From Aurantiochytrium sp. KH105 (Eukaryota; Sar; Bigyra; Thraustochytrida; Thraustochytriidae): DNA of 64,000 bases. The stretch lies in contig BGKB01000201.1 of assembly GCA_003116975.1 (NCBI GenBank), forward strand, positions 23,402 to 87,401. The letters run 5' to 3'. The position numbers were made by a program, and so were the translations under genes. The notes beneath the pieces were generated by a model. It was given only the letters and a program-made list of their open reading frames with translations. It was not told the DNA's origin and searched no databases. Shown here piece after piece: positions 54,042 to 63,021 of the stretch (positions within the stretch are counted from its first letter, which is position 1; the number at the start of each line of letters is the position of its first letter).

Positions 54042-55215
54042 ACGCGAGAAGATACGCTTTCCTACTTCCGAAACACGGAGGAAATTCATCTGAAAAGATT
54101 CACCAACACCTACGTATCCCCGTCTGCCCTTCGCGGCTTGCTCGACAACCTCTTCGGGCCTGGGAATTCAGGCTGGCGGAAGAAATGGACGGCCGAGGAT
54201 GCGGTGAGCATGAACGTCGACGGGGACGAGAGCGCGGTGTCCTCGGTGCCCCGGTACGGACGCGAAGGGAAGGACACGGTCCTGGTCACGTATCTCATGA
54301 CGTTCATGAAGCTCTATTCACCGCACAGCCTGGACCGCACTCTCCCCTCTTCGGTCGATGGCTTCAAGTCTTCGCAGCGGAAGATCTTTTTTGGTTCTGT
54401 GCAGAAGTTTGCTTCGAGCCCGCGGGGAAAGCTCAAGGTTGCCAAACTTGCGGCCTATGTCGCGGAGAAAACGAACTTTGCTCACGGTGAAGAATCCTTG
54501 CAAAAGGCGATCACCAAAAATGGCGCAGGATTTCCCGGGCTCCAACAACGTTAATCTACTGGCGCCGATTGGCTCTTTTGGCTCACGCCTTGACCTCGGC
54601 GGTGATGCCGCGTCTGCGCGGTACACTTTTACGAACTTGACGCCTGCTGCATGGAAGCTCTTTTCTCGTGAGATGAAACATGTTTTCGACTATGTCGAAG
54701 AAGAGGGCGTTCGCGGGAAACCAAGGGTCTTACGCGCCGGCACTGCCAATGGTTGTCGTGGTATCATCACTGGCTTTAGCACAGTCGTCCCGTGCTTCAA
54801 TCCGGTCGATATTAGGGAGTGCATCCTTGCCATGCTCCGTGGCGACGACGAGGTGTTGGGCCAGGCCACTGATGCCTTAGTATAGAGGCTACAGAGCGAA
54901 CCACTTAACGGAAGAGACGGCGACATCGTGGGTCTTTGAGGGCATTGTGGTGCGAGGGGAGAAGGAAGGCACCTTCGTCACCGAGGATCTTCCCGTAAAC
55001 GTGGCAATTGATCGCTACAAGTACAAGACGCTCGCATCGTTGCAGGAGGCCAAGGTCATCAAACGGGGCATGGTGGACCACTGCACGGAGAACAACCCCC
55101 GCTTCATCATCCAAGTGGGTGAGGCTTTGGAACTCGACCGGAACCTTCCCGAGGACGCAGGTCTCCGTAAGCTCCCCGGTCTCGAATGCTCCATGTCAAC
55201 TTTGAGATGGGCATG
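54042..55215 (+). pseudogene. Type II DNA topoisomerase relic, frameshifted and with stop
   Basis: The segment spells the DNA-binding and cleavage core of a type IIA topoisomerase across two shifted frames. The first piece (54042 to about 54510) includes SLDRTLPSSVDGFKSSQRK and KLAAYVAEKTNFAHGEESL. After a frame change comes DFPGSNNVNLLAPIGSFGSR and a block with the active-site-type Arg-Tyr (SARYTF), then GFSTVVPCFNPVDI. A second frame change and an in-frame TAG near 54870-54872 precede YRGYRANHL and a further region reaching about 55215. There is no ATPase domain or start upstream. It is a dead fragment, of host retrocopy or viral origin. Its last frame runs by chance into the TBC1D31 frame. 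Confidence 0.85.
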
Positions 55216-55345
55216 CGCCTGCCTGCTTTACCGAAACGGGAAGATGAGGTGCAACGGTAGTACACTAACGGGGGATGTCATCAGCAGTGCAACCGCCAGC
55301 AGGCAAACCGAGGCGAGACGCGAGGCGGGGACGCGAGCGCGCGCG

Positions 55346-58300
55346 ATGGTGGCGAGCGGCGCGGAGACGACGGTGGAGGTGGGCGCCTCGGGCGCGAGCG
55401 GACTGCTGTTCTCGTCGAGGCCCACGGGGTTCCGCGATGGCGGGCGGTTTGCGACGGTGAGCGCAGGCCCACGCGCGCGATTCGAGACCGTCGCCGCGAC
55501 GCGACGCGGCGCCGAGGCCGTCGCCGTGACAGAGCGCGGCGACGTGTACGTGCTGCAGACGCTGAGCGGGAGCTACAGGCGCGTGAAACGTCTAGGCGCC
55601 AGACCCACAAGTCTGGCCGTGGCCCCCTCGGGAACTCCGCGCGAGGCCCTTGTGGGACTCGACGGCGCGCGGGGCGCCGTCTGCCTTGCGCTCGAGGACA
55701 CCGACGAGGACCCCAAGCGCCTTGGGGGCCATGCCAGCACGGTGACAAGCGTAGCGTACCATCCAACGCGCGCAGTGGCCGCTACGGCCTCTGCTGAACG
55801 CGTCATCCTCTGGGACACGGCAAGCTGGAAGCGCGTCAAGAGCCTGGGTGGCGGCGGCCTTGGAATTGCAGATGTTGCTTTTACTCCTCGCGGCGACATG
55901 GTGCTCGTGGCCTTTCGCGACGGCTCCGTCATGGGCTGGGGAGCCCACGACTTTGAGCTTTTGGTGCGTCTGCAAACGCAAGATGGTCTCGCGCTCTCTT
56001 CCTTGGCTGTCTCACCAGACTCGCGATACGTCGTGGGCGCTGCTTCCGGACGGCTTTTTGTCTGGGAGCTCCGTGCACAAGCGCTCATCCGGGTCGTAGA
56101 GCTCCCGACGCAGGTCACCTCCGTGGCGCAGGTCCGATTTGCCGAGGATGACTTTAAAGTCTTGGTTCTCGGAGACGATGGCGTGGTTCGTATCTTGCAG
56201 GTTCTTGGTCGGGGGGAAGCACGCGCAACCTTGCACATTGCCACCGACGTCGCTCTGAGCTTTGCGGTCAGTGGCAACACCCTTGCCATCTGCACGAGCA
56301 CAGGACACCTGACACTTCATGACCTTGATGCGGCAGCTCGCTTCGCCGCCGCCCGCGACACCCGTCGACCCTTTGTCATGGACACGCGCGGTGTCGTTCC
56401 TGCCCTCCAAGCAACGAGCCGACGCCGTCACATCGAGAAACTTGCTGGGGCCACCTCGGAACGCAAAGAGGACGCCTCGGCCGGTGGCGGCGTGGGTGCG
56501 ATGGATGCACCTGGTAGCCCGCCACTTGTGCGCCTCGCTCGGAATCTCAACAAACAGGATAAGAGTCTCAACGCTGCGCAGCTTGCCCGGACGCTGCGAC
56601 AATTTGGCGAGTTCCCGGAGAAATACCGCACTCTTGTATGGCGCTTTCTTCTGAGACTCCCCGAAAATGCCGCGGCGTACGCCACCCTCACACAAAAGGG
56701 CCCGCAACCCGTTTGGGCAGACACGCTGTACGAACGATTCCCCGTACGGAGTCGCAAGGTGTTTGGGCGTTTTGAGCGCGTTCTCTTTGCCCTGTCGAAT
56801 TGGTGCCCAGTCTTTGAAGAAGTCTCATACCTTCCAGCCCTCGTCTACCCGTTCGTGCGAGTGTACGGCTTTGACGAGCTCGCGGCCTTTGAGACCATCA
56901 TGCTTGTGATCTTTCGCTGCTGCGGGCACTGGTTTGAGAGTTTCCCCCACATGCCAGTTTTTGTGCTGGCCCGCGTCGAGAAACTCCTCGAGACAGTCGA
57001 TCCGAGCTTGCTGGCGCACCTTGTCGAGCGCGAGGTAACGAGCGAGGCCTACGCGTGGCCTATGCTGCGCAGCGCTCTGACAGAGGTTCTGGACAAGAAG
57101 AACTGGCTTTGTTTCTGGGACCATGTCGTCATGCAAATGCATCACAACATGATGCTGCACCCGGGAGGAATCCGGCGCCACGGGCCCGACGGGGCCGCGT
57201 CCGGCTCGTGGTCGCCGGCCTGGCTACTCGAAGCAGCGGTGGTGGCGTACCTGCGTTACTTTCGCAACAGCATCATGTCGCTGCGACGACGAGAAGATCT
57301 CGAGGCTTTCTTCCGACGACCCAGTCCACTCGACGTCAAGCGTTGGGTCAAATCTGCGCTGGCGCTGTGCCAGAGCCCCAAGTACCAATCCTTTTGGGCC
57401 TCATTTATCGAGAGCGGCGCGTCCGGACCGGGGGCCGGCGTGTCTGTCTCGGAGGCCGAAACATGGTCCAGCACGCCGCGCGTGCTGCCCAGCGGAAACA
57501 GCTACCCAGCATTCACCAAATATCCGCGCTTCGTCGTCGATTACGAGACCCAAGAGCGTAAGCGTATCGCAGCCGAGGAAGCACGGCTGGCGGAACGCAC
57601 CAACTACATCGAAGAGCTGCGCAAGAAAACGGCAGACCTCGAGCACCAAGAACAGAGTTACATGCGTCTTCAACAGCAACTGCTCAAGCAGGAGGAGGAA
57701 CGACGCGCCAAACACACGGCGGCACAGACGCAGCGACTGGAGGAGAAGGAAAAACTAGAGCGCGCAGCACGGTTGCGCAGGTTGGAGCGCATTGAGAAAA
57801 TGGAAGACCTTACGAAGGAAAACCTCTCGTTGCAGCAGCAACTCCGCCAAGCCGAAGCAGCCCGTACACAGGCCGAGCTCGACCACGAGAACCAGCTGCG
57901 AGAGCTCGAACTAGAGGCGCACCGAGAGGAGGAGCGCATCCAGGCGCTTGAGAGCGAGGCAGCCCTCAAGTTGCAAAAGATCCATGCGGAACGCAAGATG
58001 GAGCAAGAGATGCAGGACGTGCGGCTCTCGAGCGCGCGCATGGCGAAACAAGGCGAGCTGGACTGGCGGCTCAAGGAGCAGGCGTGGCAGGTGGAGGATG
58101 AGAAGTTACGCATCGAGCGCGAGCTCAAGACCGAGCAGGCAGCTCGCGATTCGCGTCTGCAGGAGATCTCGCTGGCGCGGCGGCAGCTCGAAAGCAAGTT
58201 TGCAACGCAGCAAATGGAGACGCAAATGAAGATTGCGGCCCTCGAGCGCGAGCGTCAGGTTCGCACTTTCAAGCAGGACGTCTCACAGACGTTTTATCAA

Positions 58301-58813
58301 GATCTCGACAAGAAGCTTGAAGCGGAGCGTTTGTTGGCAGAAGAAGAGCAACGCGCCAAGGCGAAGATCACCGGGCAATACGAGGCCTGGACAGAGGGCG
58401 TCAAGGCCGAGCGTGCCCGGATTCTCGCTCAGGAGCGGCGACGCGCTCTGGACGATGCCCAGCAGCGCGATGCGAGGCTGGCACGGCTGCAGGAAGAGCA
58501 AACCATGCGGGACTTTGAGCTCCAAGCTGAGCGTAAAATGCGCGAAACTCGCGCGCAACTCGACAAGGAGGAGCAAGACCTCCAAGACCAACTCTTGGCT
58601 CTCGATGAGCAGCGTCGCTCCGATCAGGCCGTCGAGGACGAGCTCGTGCGCAAGCAGCGCGAGATTGATCTGCGTCAAGCCTACGTTCGCACTTCGACTG
58701 GCCGCGAGGGGCGGAGACTACAGGCGGAACGCGAGAATATGGCTGCTCTTCGCGCCGAGCTGGACCGTAGCAATGACAGCGGCGCCGCCGCGCATGAAAC
58801 AGAGTCGCAGTAA
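55346..58813 (+). CDS. TBC1D31: TBC1D31 (WDR67)-like WD40-TBC-coiled-coil protein
   Basis: 1155 residues from the ATG at 55346. The open frame reaches back to 54947, but that part is topoisomerase relic. Order: WD40 propeller (about 50-380; e.g. LGGHASTVTSVAYHPTRAV, then VILWDTASW), a Rab-GAP TBC domain (about 405-690; RTLVWRFLLRLPEN, WCPVFEEVSYLPALVYPF), and a long coiled coil (about 730-1150). This order is specific to TBC1D31, a centriolar-satellite protein needed for ciliogenesis. The catalytic Arg and Gln fingers of active Rab GAPs are not evident by eye, as in other TBC1D31 proteins. It adds to the flagellar genes of the window. Confidence 0.9.
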   Translation: MVASGAETTVEVGASGASGLLFSSRPTGFRDGGRFATVSAGPRARFETVAATRRGAEAVAVTERGDVYVLQTLSGSYRRVKRLGARPTSLAVAPSGTPREALVGLDGARGAVCLALEDTDEDPKRLGGHASTVTSVAYHPTRAVAATASAERVILWDTASWKRVKSLGGGGLGIADVAFTPRGDMVLVAFRDGSVMGWGAHDFELLVRLQTQDGLALSSLAVSPDSRYVVGAASGRLFVWELRAQALIRVVELPTQVTSVAQVRFAEDDFKVLVLGDDGVVRILQVLGRGEARATLHIATDVALSFAVSGNTLAICTSTGHLTLHDLDAAARFAAARDTRRPFVMDTRGVVPALQATSRRRHIEKLAGATSERKEDASAGGGVGAMDAPGSPPLVRLARNLNKQDKSLNAAQLARTLRQFGEFPEKYRTLVWRFLLRLPENAAAYATLTQKGPQPVWADTLYERFPVRSRKVFGRFERVLFALSNWCPVFEEVSYLPALVYPFVRVYGFDELAAFETIMLVIFRCCGHWFESFPHMPVFVLARVEKLLETVDPSLLAHLVEREVTSEAYAWPMLRSALTEVLDKKNWLCFWDHVVMQMHHNMMLHPGGIRRHGPDGAASGSWSPAWLLEAAVVAYLRYFRNSIMSLRRREDLEAFFRRPSPLDVKRWVKSALALCQSPKYQSFWASFIESGASGPGAGVSVSEAETWSSTPRVLPSGNSYPAFTKYPRFVVDYETQERKRIAAEEARLAERTNYIEELRKKTADLEHQEQSYMRLQQQLLKQEEERRAKHTAAQTQRLEEKEKLERAARLRRLERIEKMEDLTKENLSLQQQLRQAEAARTQAELDHENQLRELELEAHREEERIQALESEAALKLQKIHAERKMEQEMQDVRLSSARMAKQGELDWRLKEQAWQVEDEKLRIERELKTEQAARDSRLQEISLARRQLESKFATQQMETQMKIAALERERQVRTFKQDVSQTFYQDLDKKLEAERLLAEEEQRAKAKITGQYEAWTEGVKAERARILAQERRRALDDAQQRDARLARLQEEQTMRDFELQAERKMRETRAQLDKEEQDLQDQLLALDEQRRSDQAVEDELVRKQREIDLRQAYVRTSTGREGRRLQAERENMAALRAELDRSNDSGAAAHETESQ

Positions 58814-58864
58814 AAGCTTGGATATTGATGTGTATTGCAGTAAAAGCTTGGATATTGATGTGTA
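58807..58864 (+). repeat. Tandem 28-base direct repeat spanning the TBC1D31 stop
   Basis: Two identical copies (58807-58834 and 58837-58864) with a 30-base period begin GCAGTAAAAGCTTGG. The TBC1D31 stop codon TAA is in the first copy, so the duplication lengthens only the 3' UTR. Confidence 0.95.
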
Positions 58865-59146
58865 GGTGTTTGTGTTTGTGTATGTGTGTTATTAGGATCA
58901 TAAGAACGAACCTCCGGATGCTGCCGATCATGCGATATTTTTCGTCCACGCTGGGGAAGAGGAGGCTCGGATGAATGGATCCACAGTCTCCGTTTTCTCT
59001 CTGCTCATGAAGTGCGCTCGTATTTTTGCACAGAAGTGACACCGTTGTGCGATTGAGGAGCCCCGCTCGTCGGCGCAACCCAACCCATACGGCTCGGATG
59101 AGAATTGACAAGAAGTGACGACCATCGAGCTCAAACCTGCGTGAAT

Positions 59147-59201
59147 TTACATGCCGGCTGCAGAGGCGCCTGCACCGGGTCGAGGGCCCTGTTGGTGTGG
59201 A

Positions 59202-59242
<41 letters not shown>

Positions 59243-59779
59243 CTGTGGAGAGGCCTGGGGCTGCGCGGTGGGGGGAATGAGACCGGCGAGCGTGGCAATG
59301 TTTTCTACAGGCATGGTGGTGATTTCCGGATCGGGCTCACCTGTGCGGCGAAAGTAGCGGCGCGTGCGCACTGTATTTGGAGGCTGACGAATGGTAAGAG
59401 TCATGGTGGTGCACATAAGCGTATCGCCTGTGGCGCGGTCCTTTTCCAGAACGCGGGTGTCGAGCAGACGTCCGTTTTTAAATTTGGTGTCCACGGTGAG
59501 CTCCTTGGCGCCGACGGTGACCCATACCTTGCGGTCGCCCTGGGATGAAGTCTCGTGGGTATCCTGACCGATGTGCAGCGACCTGTGCACGACACCGAGC
59601 TGGGACTGCTGCCAGACGGAGATCATTTCCTCTGTCTGGAGCACGTGCATCTTGAGGTTGAGTTTTTCCGAGGCGAGCGCCGCGATCTCGTCGCACCCGA
59701 GCGCCTTCATGTGCGGGTACATGCTTTCGCTGCGCTCCTTGTCGAGCTCCCATAGGCCCGTCAGGTCGAGGCTGGGCAT
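59147..59779 (-). CDS. Small calycin-like protein with poly-Gln tail
   Basis: 210 residues from the ATG at 59779; the ORF continues to 59917 without coding character. The N-terminal ~150 residues start MPSLDLTGLWELDKERSES and alternate short beta strands (VWVTVGAKELTVDTKF, TLMCTTMTLTIRQPP), as in the lipocalin/fatty-acid-binding (calycin) barrel that begins with a conserved Gly-x-Trp. The Gly-Leu-Trp at the start supports this. The rest is Pro/Gln-rich, with 14 or so Gln. It probably binds a hydrophobic ligand in the cytosol. The family assignment rests on pattern only. Confidence 0.6.
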
Positions 59780-60717
59780 GGTGGCAGTCTCGCTTGCTGG
59801 CTGCCTGGCTCGCTGGCTGGTGTGGCCGGCAGGGAAACGTCCGCGCCACGCCGGCTTGCGCCCCGCGAGAGAGAGTCCCTGCAGCCGCGCGTGCCCGTGC
59901 GCTGGGTGTTTGCGCACGCTCCCTCTCTATGCCTGCTCCTCGTGTCCTTTCGCCAATCAACGGAGTGCGCTGCGACTGGATTTTCCATCGCGCCACACGA
60001 TTGGGTCTCTTTATACCGCATGGTCAGGGTCCGAAAGCGGTCTATCGACCCATGCGCGGCGAGATTGACTTGGGTCGGAATCGGAGAACTCGTACCCGTC
60101 CTGGCCGCGACGCTAGAGGCCTATTTTGCCCAGAAGTGCAGTGATTGGATCATGTTGATGGCAGTGACGGCCTAGGCCGATGCAGGATGTGCGACCAACG
60201 CGAAGAATTCGATGAAAAATCGACGAACTCGATCGATGGATCGATCGCGTTTGCGACCGCCCGCCTCCACTCGGCTCGCTCGGTTCGGTTCGACGGGTGG
60301 GCGGCAGCGGCCAGTAGCGACTGGCTCGCCGCTACTCTCCTTCCGCAGCCTAGAGTTCGCGTTCGCGCCTGCCTGCGTTCGTGTTGTCATCAGGGCCCTC
60401 GATCCCGAGTTGGACCTCGAGTTTCCTTGCCGGCTCGCCAAAGTTTTGGTGCTTGGCCGGCAGTGGCAGCTGCAATGGCATGGCATGGCATGGCATGGTA
60501 TGGCATGGCATGTCTGCTGGGGAGTTCGCCTTTTTTAATTTTAACACCAACTTGACTTCGCAAACAAAGAATCAAAGCAACAGAGAACCAAACAAACAAA
60601 CAAACAAACAAACAAACAAACAAACAAACAAACAAACAAACAAACAAACAAACAAACAAACAAACAAACAGAGAGTCAAAGAAATGAAAAAACGAACGAA
60701 CCATGCGCTATATTTAA
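59780..60717. other. Intergenic region with simple repeats next to the IS607 element
   Basis: Includes GATCGATGGATCGATCG (about 60231-60247), a (GGCAT)n run at about 60476-60510 and a long (CAAA)n microsatellite at about 60588-60670. No gene supported. Confidence 0.5.
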
Positions 60718-60861
60718 AACCTAGTACTCCTATGCAAACCTAGTTTTCCCACTGGGTTCAAATACTCATTGTAGCCAGGTTTTCTGCAGAGGTGGGACAT
60801 GGGGAACAATGTTGACCACCTCAGGCCTATAGTGGCAAAGGTTGCCTGTTTCAAGAAACAG
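60718..60861 (-). ncRNA. Candidate Fanzor guide RNA region (omega/fRNA)
   Basis: The element's 3' end shows nested pairing that begins at the Fanzor stop. CTGTTTC/GAAACAG forms a 7-bp stem at 60846-60861, overlapping the TGA. GAGGTGG (60789-60795) pairs with CCACCTC (60816-60822), with an inner ACAT/ATGT stem. AAACCT near 60780 can pair with AGGTTT near 60735. In known TnpB/Fanzor systems the guide scaffold is made from exactly this place: the 3' end of the gene to the element end, with the guide just outside. No expression data. Confidence 0.45.
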
Positions 60862-62257
60862 ACACCGCTTGATGACCCATATAATTGGTCATGTATCGAA
60901 TAAGAATGTTGCGTGCACCATTGATGTCTCGATCGGCAACGTAGGAACAGGAAGTACTTGGACAACGAAATGTTTTTGCCCCTCCGATTTTGTTATGAAT
61001 GTGTCCACAACGACCACATGTCTTTGTTGTGTAGGCTTCATCACATACAATAACTTTCGTCCAGGTATTTAATTCCGCGTGTTGAATAAGATGATCTCGA
61101 AAAGCGAAATGACTCCACGTCAACATCTTGCGCGCCGTCTTGGATGTAATTTTCCTTGTACCACGAAGTACCATTTGCTGCGTATCGAATTTGGGGATAA
61201 GAACGACCCGATAGTTGCTACAGAGCCACGACGCAAACTTGCGATGTAACTCTTTCACGAGTCGTCGAATCCGCTCGAAAATCTTGCGCCAAGCGCGTTT
61301 GCGCCGGCTACGTTGTTGCTTGTTCTTTGCTTTGTCAATGAATCCTTGGAGCTTGTCTGCATGTCTACAAAGTCTATAAACTCGTTCGATATCTCCGTTC
61401 CCCCACTCCGTTACAAGTCCATCTGCGTCAAAAGTAGTCATGAAGCATCTCACACCGGGATCCATAGCTACAGTTGAATGGCAACTAGGACTGGGCGCAT
61501 GCTCTTCTTCCTTAATCTCCACTTGTTCAGGTATACAGACATAGAAACATCCTCTGAAGTCTCTGACAACACGAACAGTTGCATTCACAGTTTCAGGAAG
61601 CTCTCCCTCGGCAGAGCGCAAATGTGGGCCGAAAAGGCCTGCAAATTTGCCCGACTTTCGGGACCAGTCTCGTGAGCGCACCTCGAAGGACTGCTGTCTC
61701 GCCGACTTTGTCCTAAACTTAAAAGATGCTCTCTCACTCGTGTTCGTCACACCCTTATTCTTCTTTGCAAAGTGTGCTTTCCGAGCCTTGTCCATATCGC
61801 GCACTGCACAATCTCGTATTTCGCATGGAACGTCCTTGAACCAGTCGTGTTTTTCCTCATATTGCTCGAGCTCAGCACGGAGTAAACTCAAGCTTACATC
61901 GCGTTCGACATTTCTGTACTTTGCGACTAGCTTGTTGTATGCGAATCGAACTACTCCAAACCACTGCATAAGCTTTTGTCGTTGTCTCTCGTTTGGGTAG
62001 ACACGAATCTTCCGAGCCCGAATTCTGCTGGTGGGGGGCACTGCGTTTTCACTCTCAACGTCTTTCGTTTTCCGCTTCATTTTACTCTTCTTTTTGGATA
62101 AAATCCGATCTTCACCCGCCATCGCTTGCCGTTCTCGCCTTTCCCTCGCGGTCTCATCATCACTCGCCAGTTCGAGCAACGCCCGTACAACTTCTTTCTC
62201 AAGCTTGATGCGCTTCAACTCTGCGCCTCTTTCGATTCGCAGCTGCTCTATGTCCAT
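60851..62257 (-). CDS. Fanzor (Fz2-like) RNA-guided DNA endonuclease
   Basis: 468 residues from the ATG at 62257; an upstream in-frame extension only mirrors the recombinase. A basic patch LSKKKSKMKRKTK near residue 60 looks like a nuclear localisation signal. The wedge/REC-like part starts at RARKIRVYPNERQRQKLMQWF. RuvC motif I is TVAMDPGVRCFMTTFD (catalytic Asp). RuvC II reads VVLIPKFDTQQMV, lacking the Glu of bacterial TnpB. The alternative Glu sits in VCDEAYTTKTCGRCG beside the zinc finger. RuvC III is ADRDINGARNI. These are the marks of Fanzors, eukaryotic TnpB relatives shown to cut DNA guided by RNA. All key residues are intact, so it may be active. Confidence 0.9.
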   Translation of the reverse strand: MDIEQLRIERGAELKRIKLEKEVVRALLELASDDETARERRERQAMAGEDRILSKKKSKMKRKTKDVESENAVPPTSRIRARKIRVYPNERQRQKLMQWFGVVRFAYNKLVAKYRNVERDVSLSLLRAELEQYEEKHDWFKDVPCEIRDCAVRDMDKARKAHFAKKNKGVTNTSERASFKFRTKSARQQSFEVRSRDWSRKSGKFAGLFGPHLRSAEGELPETVNATVRVVRDFRGCFYVCIPEQVEIKEEEHAPSPSCHSTVAMDPGVRCFMTTFDADGLVTEWGNGDIERVYRLCRHADKLQGFIDKAKNKQQRSRRKRAWRKIFERIRRLVKELHRKFASWLCSNYRVVLIPKFDTQQMVLRGTRKITSKTARKMLTWSHFAFRDHLIQHAELNTWTKVIVCDEAYTTKTCGRCGHIHNKIGGAKTFRCPSTSCSYVADRDINGARNILIRYMTNYMGHQAVSVS

Positions 62258-62762
62258 TATGGCTTGCCACAAGAAGACTAGTGACGGCGAGAACATCGTC
62301 TGCGAGTTCGTTGTTGGCGGATCGCACATCGTTGCCTTTACTGTGAACCACGAGTTTCGCGCCAGCTTTAGCAAGGATGTGCTCCATGACGGGATATCCA
62401 ATACGTGCACGTCTGTCTTTGTGCAAGACGACAACTTCTGCGAGATTGCGTTCGAAAGCGAGGTCCAAAATGGCTTGCGCGCCTTTGCGGCGGAAATTGA
62501 CGGCAGATCCAATGTCCTTAATGACGCGATGTTCCGGGTAAGCGAGACTGAGCTCGGAGATCTGTCGCTCGAGATCGAGATGTTGTTTCACCGATGAAAC
62601 TCGTGCGTAGATGATACGCTGCCCGCATTCGGACTTATTCTGGGGCAATCCGACGAGCTGGAAGACATCAGAAACACAGTAGCATCGCTTGCCACCAGGT
62701 AGACGAATCACACGAACTTTGCCGTTATCAGCACACTTGCGAAGAAAATCGTCCCCTCCGCG
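62199..62762 (-). CDS. IS607-family serine recombinase (TnpA), N-terminus truncated
   Basis: The frame is open from 62762, right after an in-frame TAG, to 62199, but has no ATG before the catalytic domain; the first usable codon is GTG at 62711. FLRKCADNGKVRVIRLPGGKR is the second half of the MerR-like helix-turn-helix typical of IS607 TnpA; the first half is missing. The resolvase domain is complete: RIIYARVSSVKQ with the nucleophile Ser, DLERQI, DIGSAVNFRRKG, VVLHKDRRARIG and a C-terminal ELADDVLAV helix. Either the gene is 5'-truncated or an upstream exon is spliced in. A possible acceptor lies just before TGTGCTGAT. It should catalyse excision and insertion if a full protein is made. Confidence 0.8.
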   Translation of the reverse strand, partial: RGGDDFLRKCADNGKVRVIRLPGGKRCYCVSDVFQLVGLPQNKSECGQRIIYARVSSVKQHLDLERQISELSLAYPEHRVIKDIGSAVNFRRKGAQAILDLAFERNLAEVVVLHKDRRARIGYPVMEHILAKAGAKLVVHSKGNDVRSANNELADDVLAVTSLLVASHNGHRAAANRKRRRVEAHQA

Positions 62763-62777
62763 CTACGCGCGGAGGGG
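62753..62777. repeat. Perfect hairpin (11-bp stem) before the recombinase
   Basis: CCCCTCCGCGC pairs with its complement around the loop TAC. It falls exactly where the recombinase loses homology and contains the in-frame stop. It may be an element end, a structural recognition site or the scar that cut off the gene. Confidence 0.85.
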
Positions 62778-63021
62778 AGGAAGAAGTTGGAGTCTCACGC
62801 AGCTGCTCGGAGACTGTAGATGTTTGCCTAGGTTGCAAGGGAGTCGAACGATTAGAAAGAGTCTGCTTGCAATTCGGCCACCCTGGTAGCGGTTAACTCG
62901 GAACTCGCACTGGGTTCGAGTGCTCGGGTGATTCGGGTCTGCTGGCGGACGAGAGCTCGCGAATGCGTGGCTTCGTGCAGCTTAGACTATGATTCATGCT
63001 ATGAATAGCATGGTGAAAATG
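62778..63021. other. Flank of the IS607 element
   Basis: No gene. A stretch at about 62835-62890 has tRNA-like phrases on the minus strand but does not fold as a tRNA. Confidence 0.3.

Larger units (their letters stand above)
60718..62780 (-). mobile_element. IS607-type element with serine recombinase and Fanzor
   Basis: Two overlapping minus-strand frames have the IS607 order: serine recombinase (TnpA) first, then the TnpB/Fanzor gene, whose ATG at 62257 lies 59 bases inside the recombinase frame. IS607 elements have no long inverted repeats and no target duplication, so ends cannot be set exactly. I place them from the structured 3' region (down to about 60718) and the hairpin before the recombinase (62777). 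Coding GC is lower than in host genes, which suggests horizontal entry. IS607 elements are known in giant viruses and a few eukaryotes. Confidence 0.8.

Noticed and set aside
54947-55345. Upstream part of the TBC1D31 open frame as true N-terminus
   Set aside because: Its residues match topoisomerase II, not TBC1D31; it is a chance in-frame read-through from the relic.
62258-62512. N-terminal extension of the Fanzor frame
   Set aside because: It overlaps the recombinase in another frame and lacks TnpB-like sequence; the ATG at 62257 fits the IS607 layout.
62835-62890. tRNA-like phrases on the minus strand
   Set aside because: No matching acceptor stem and no proper anticodon arm can be drawn.
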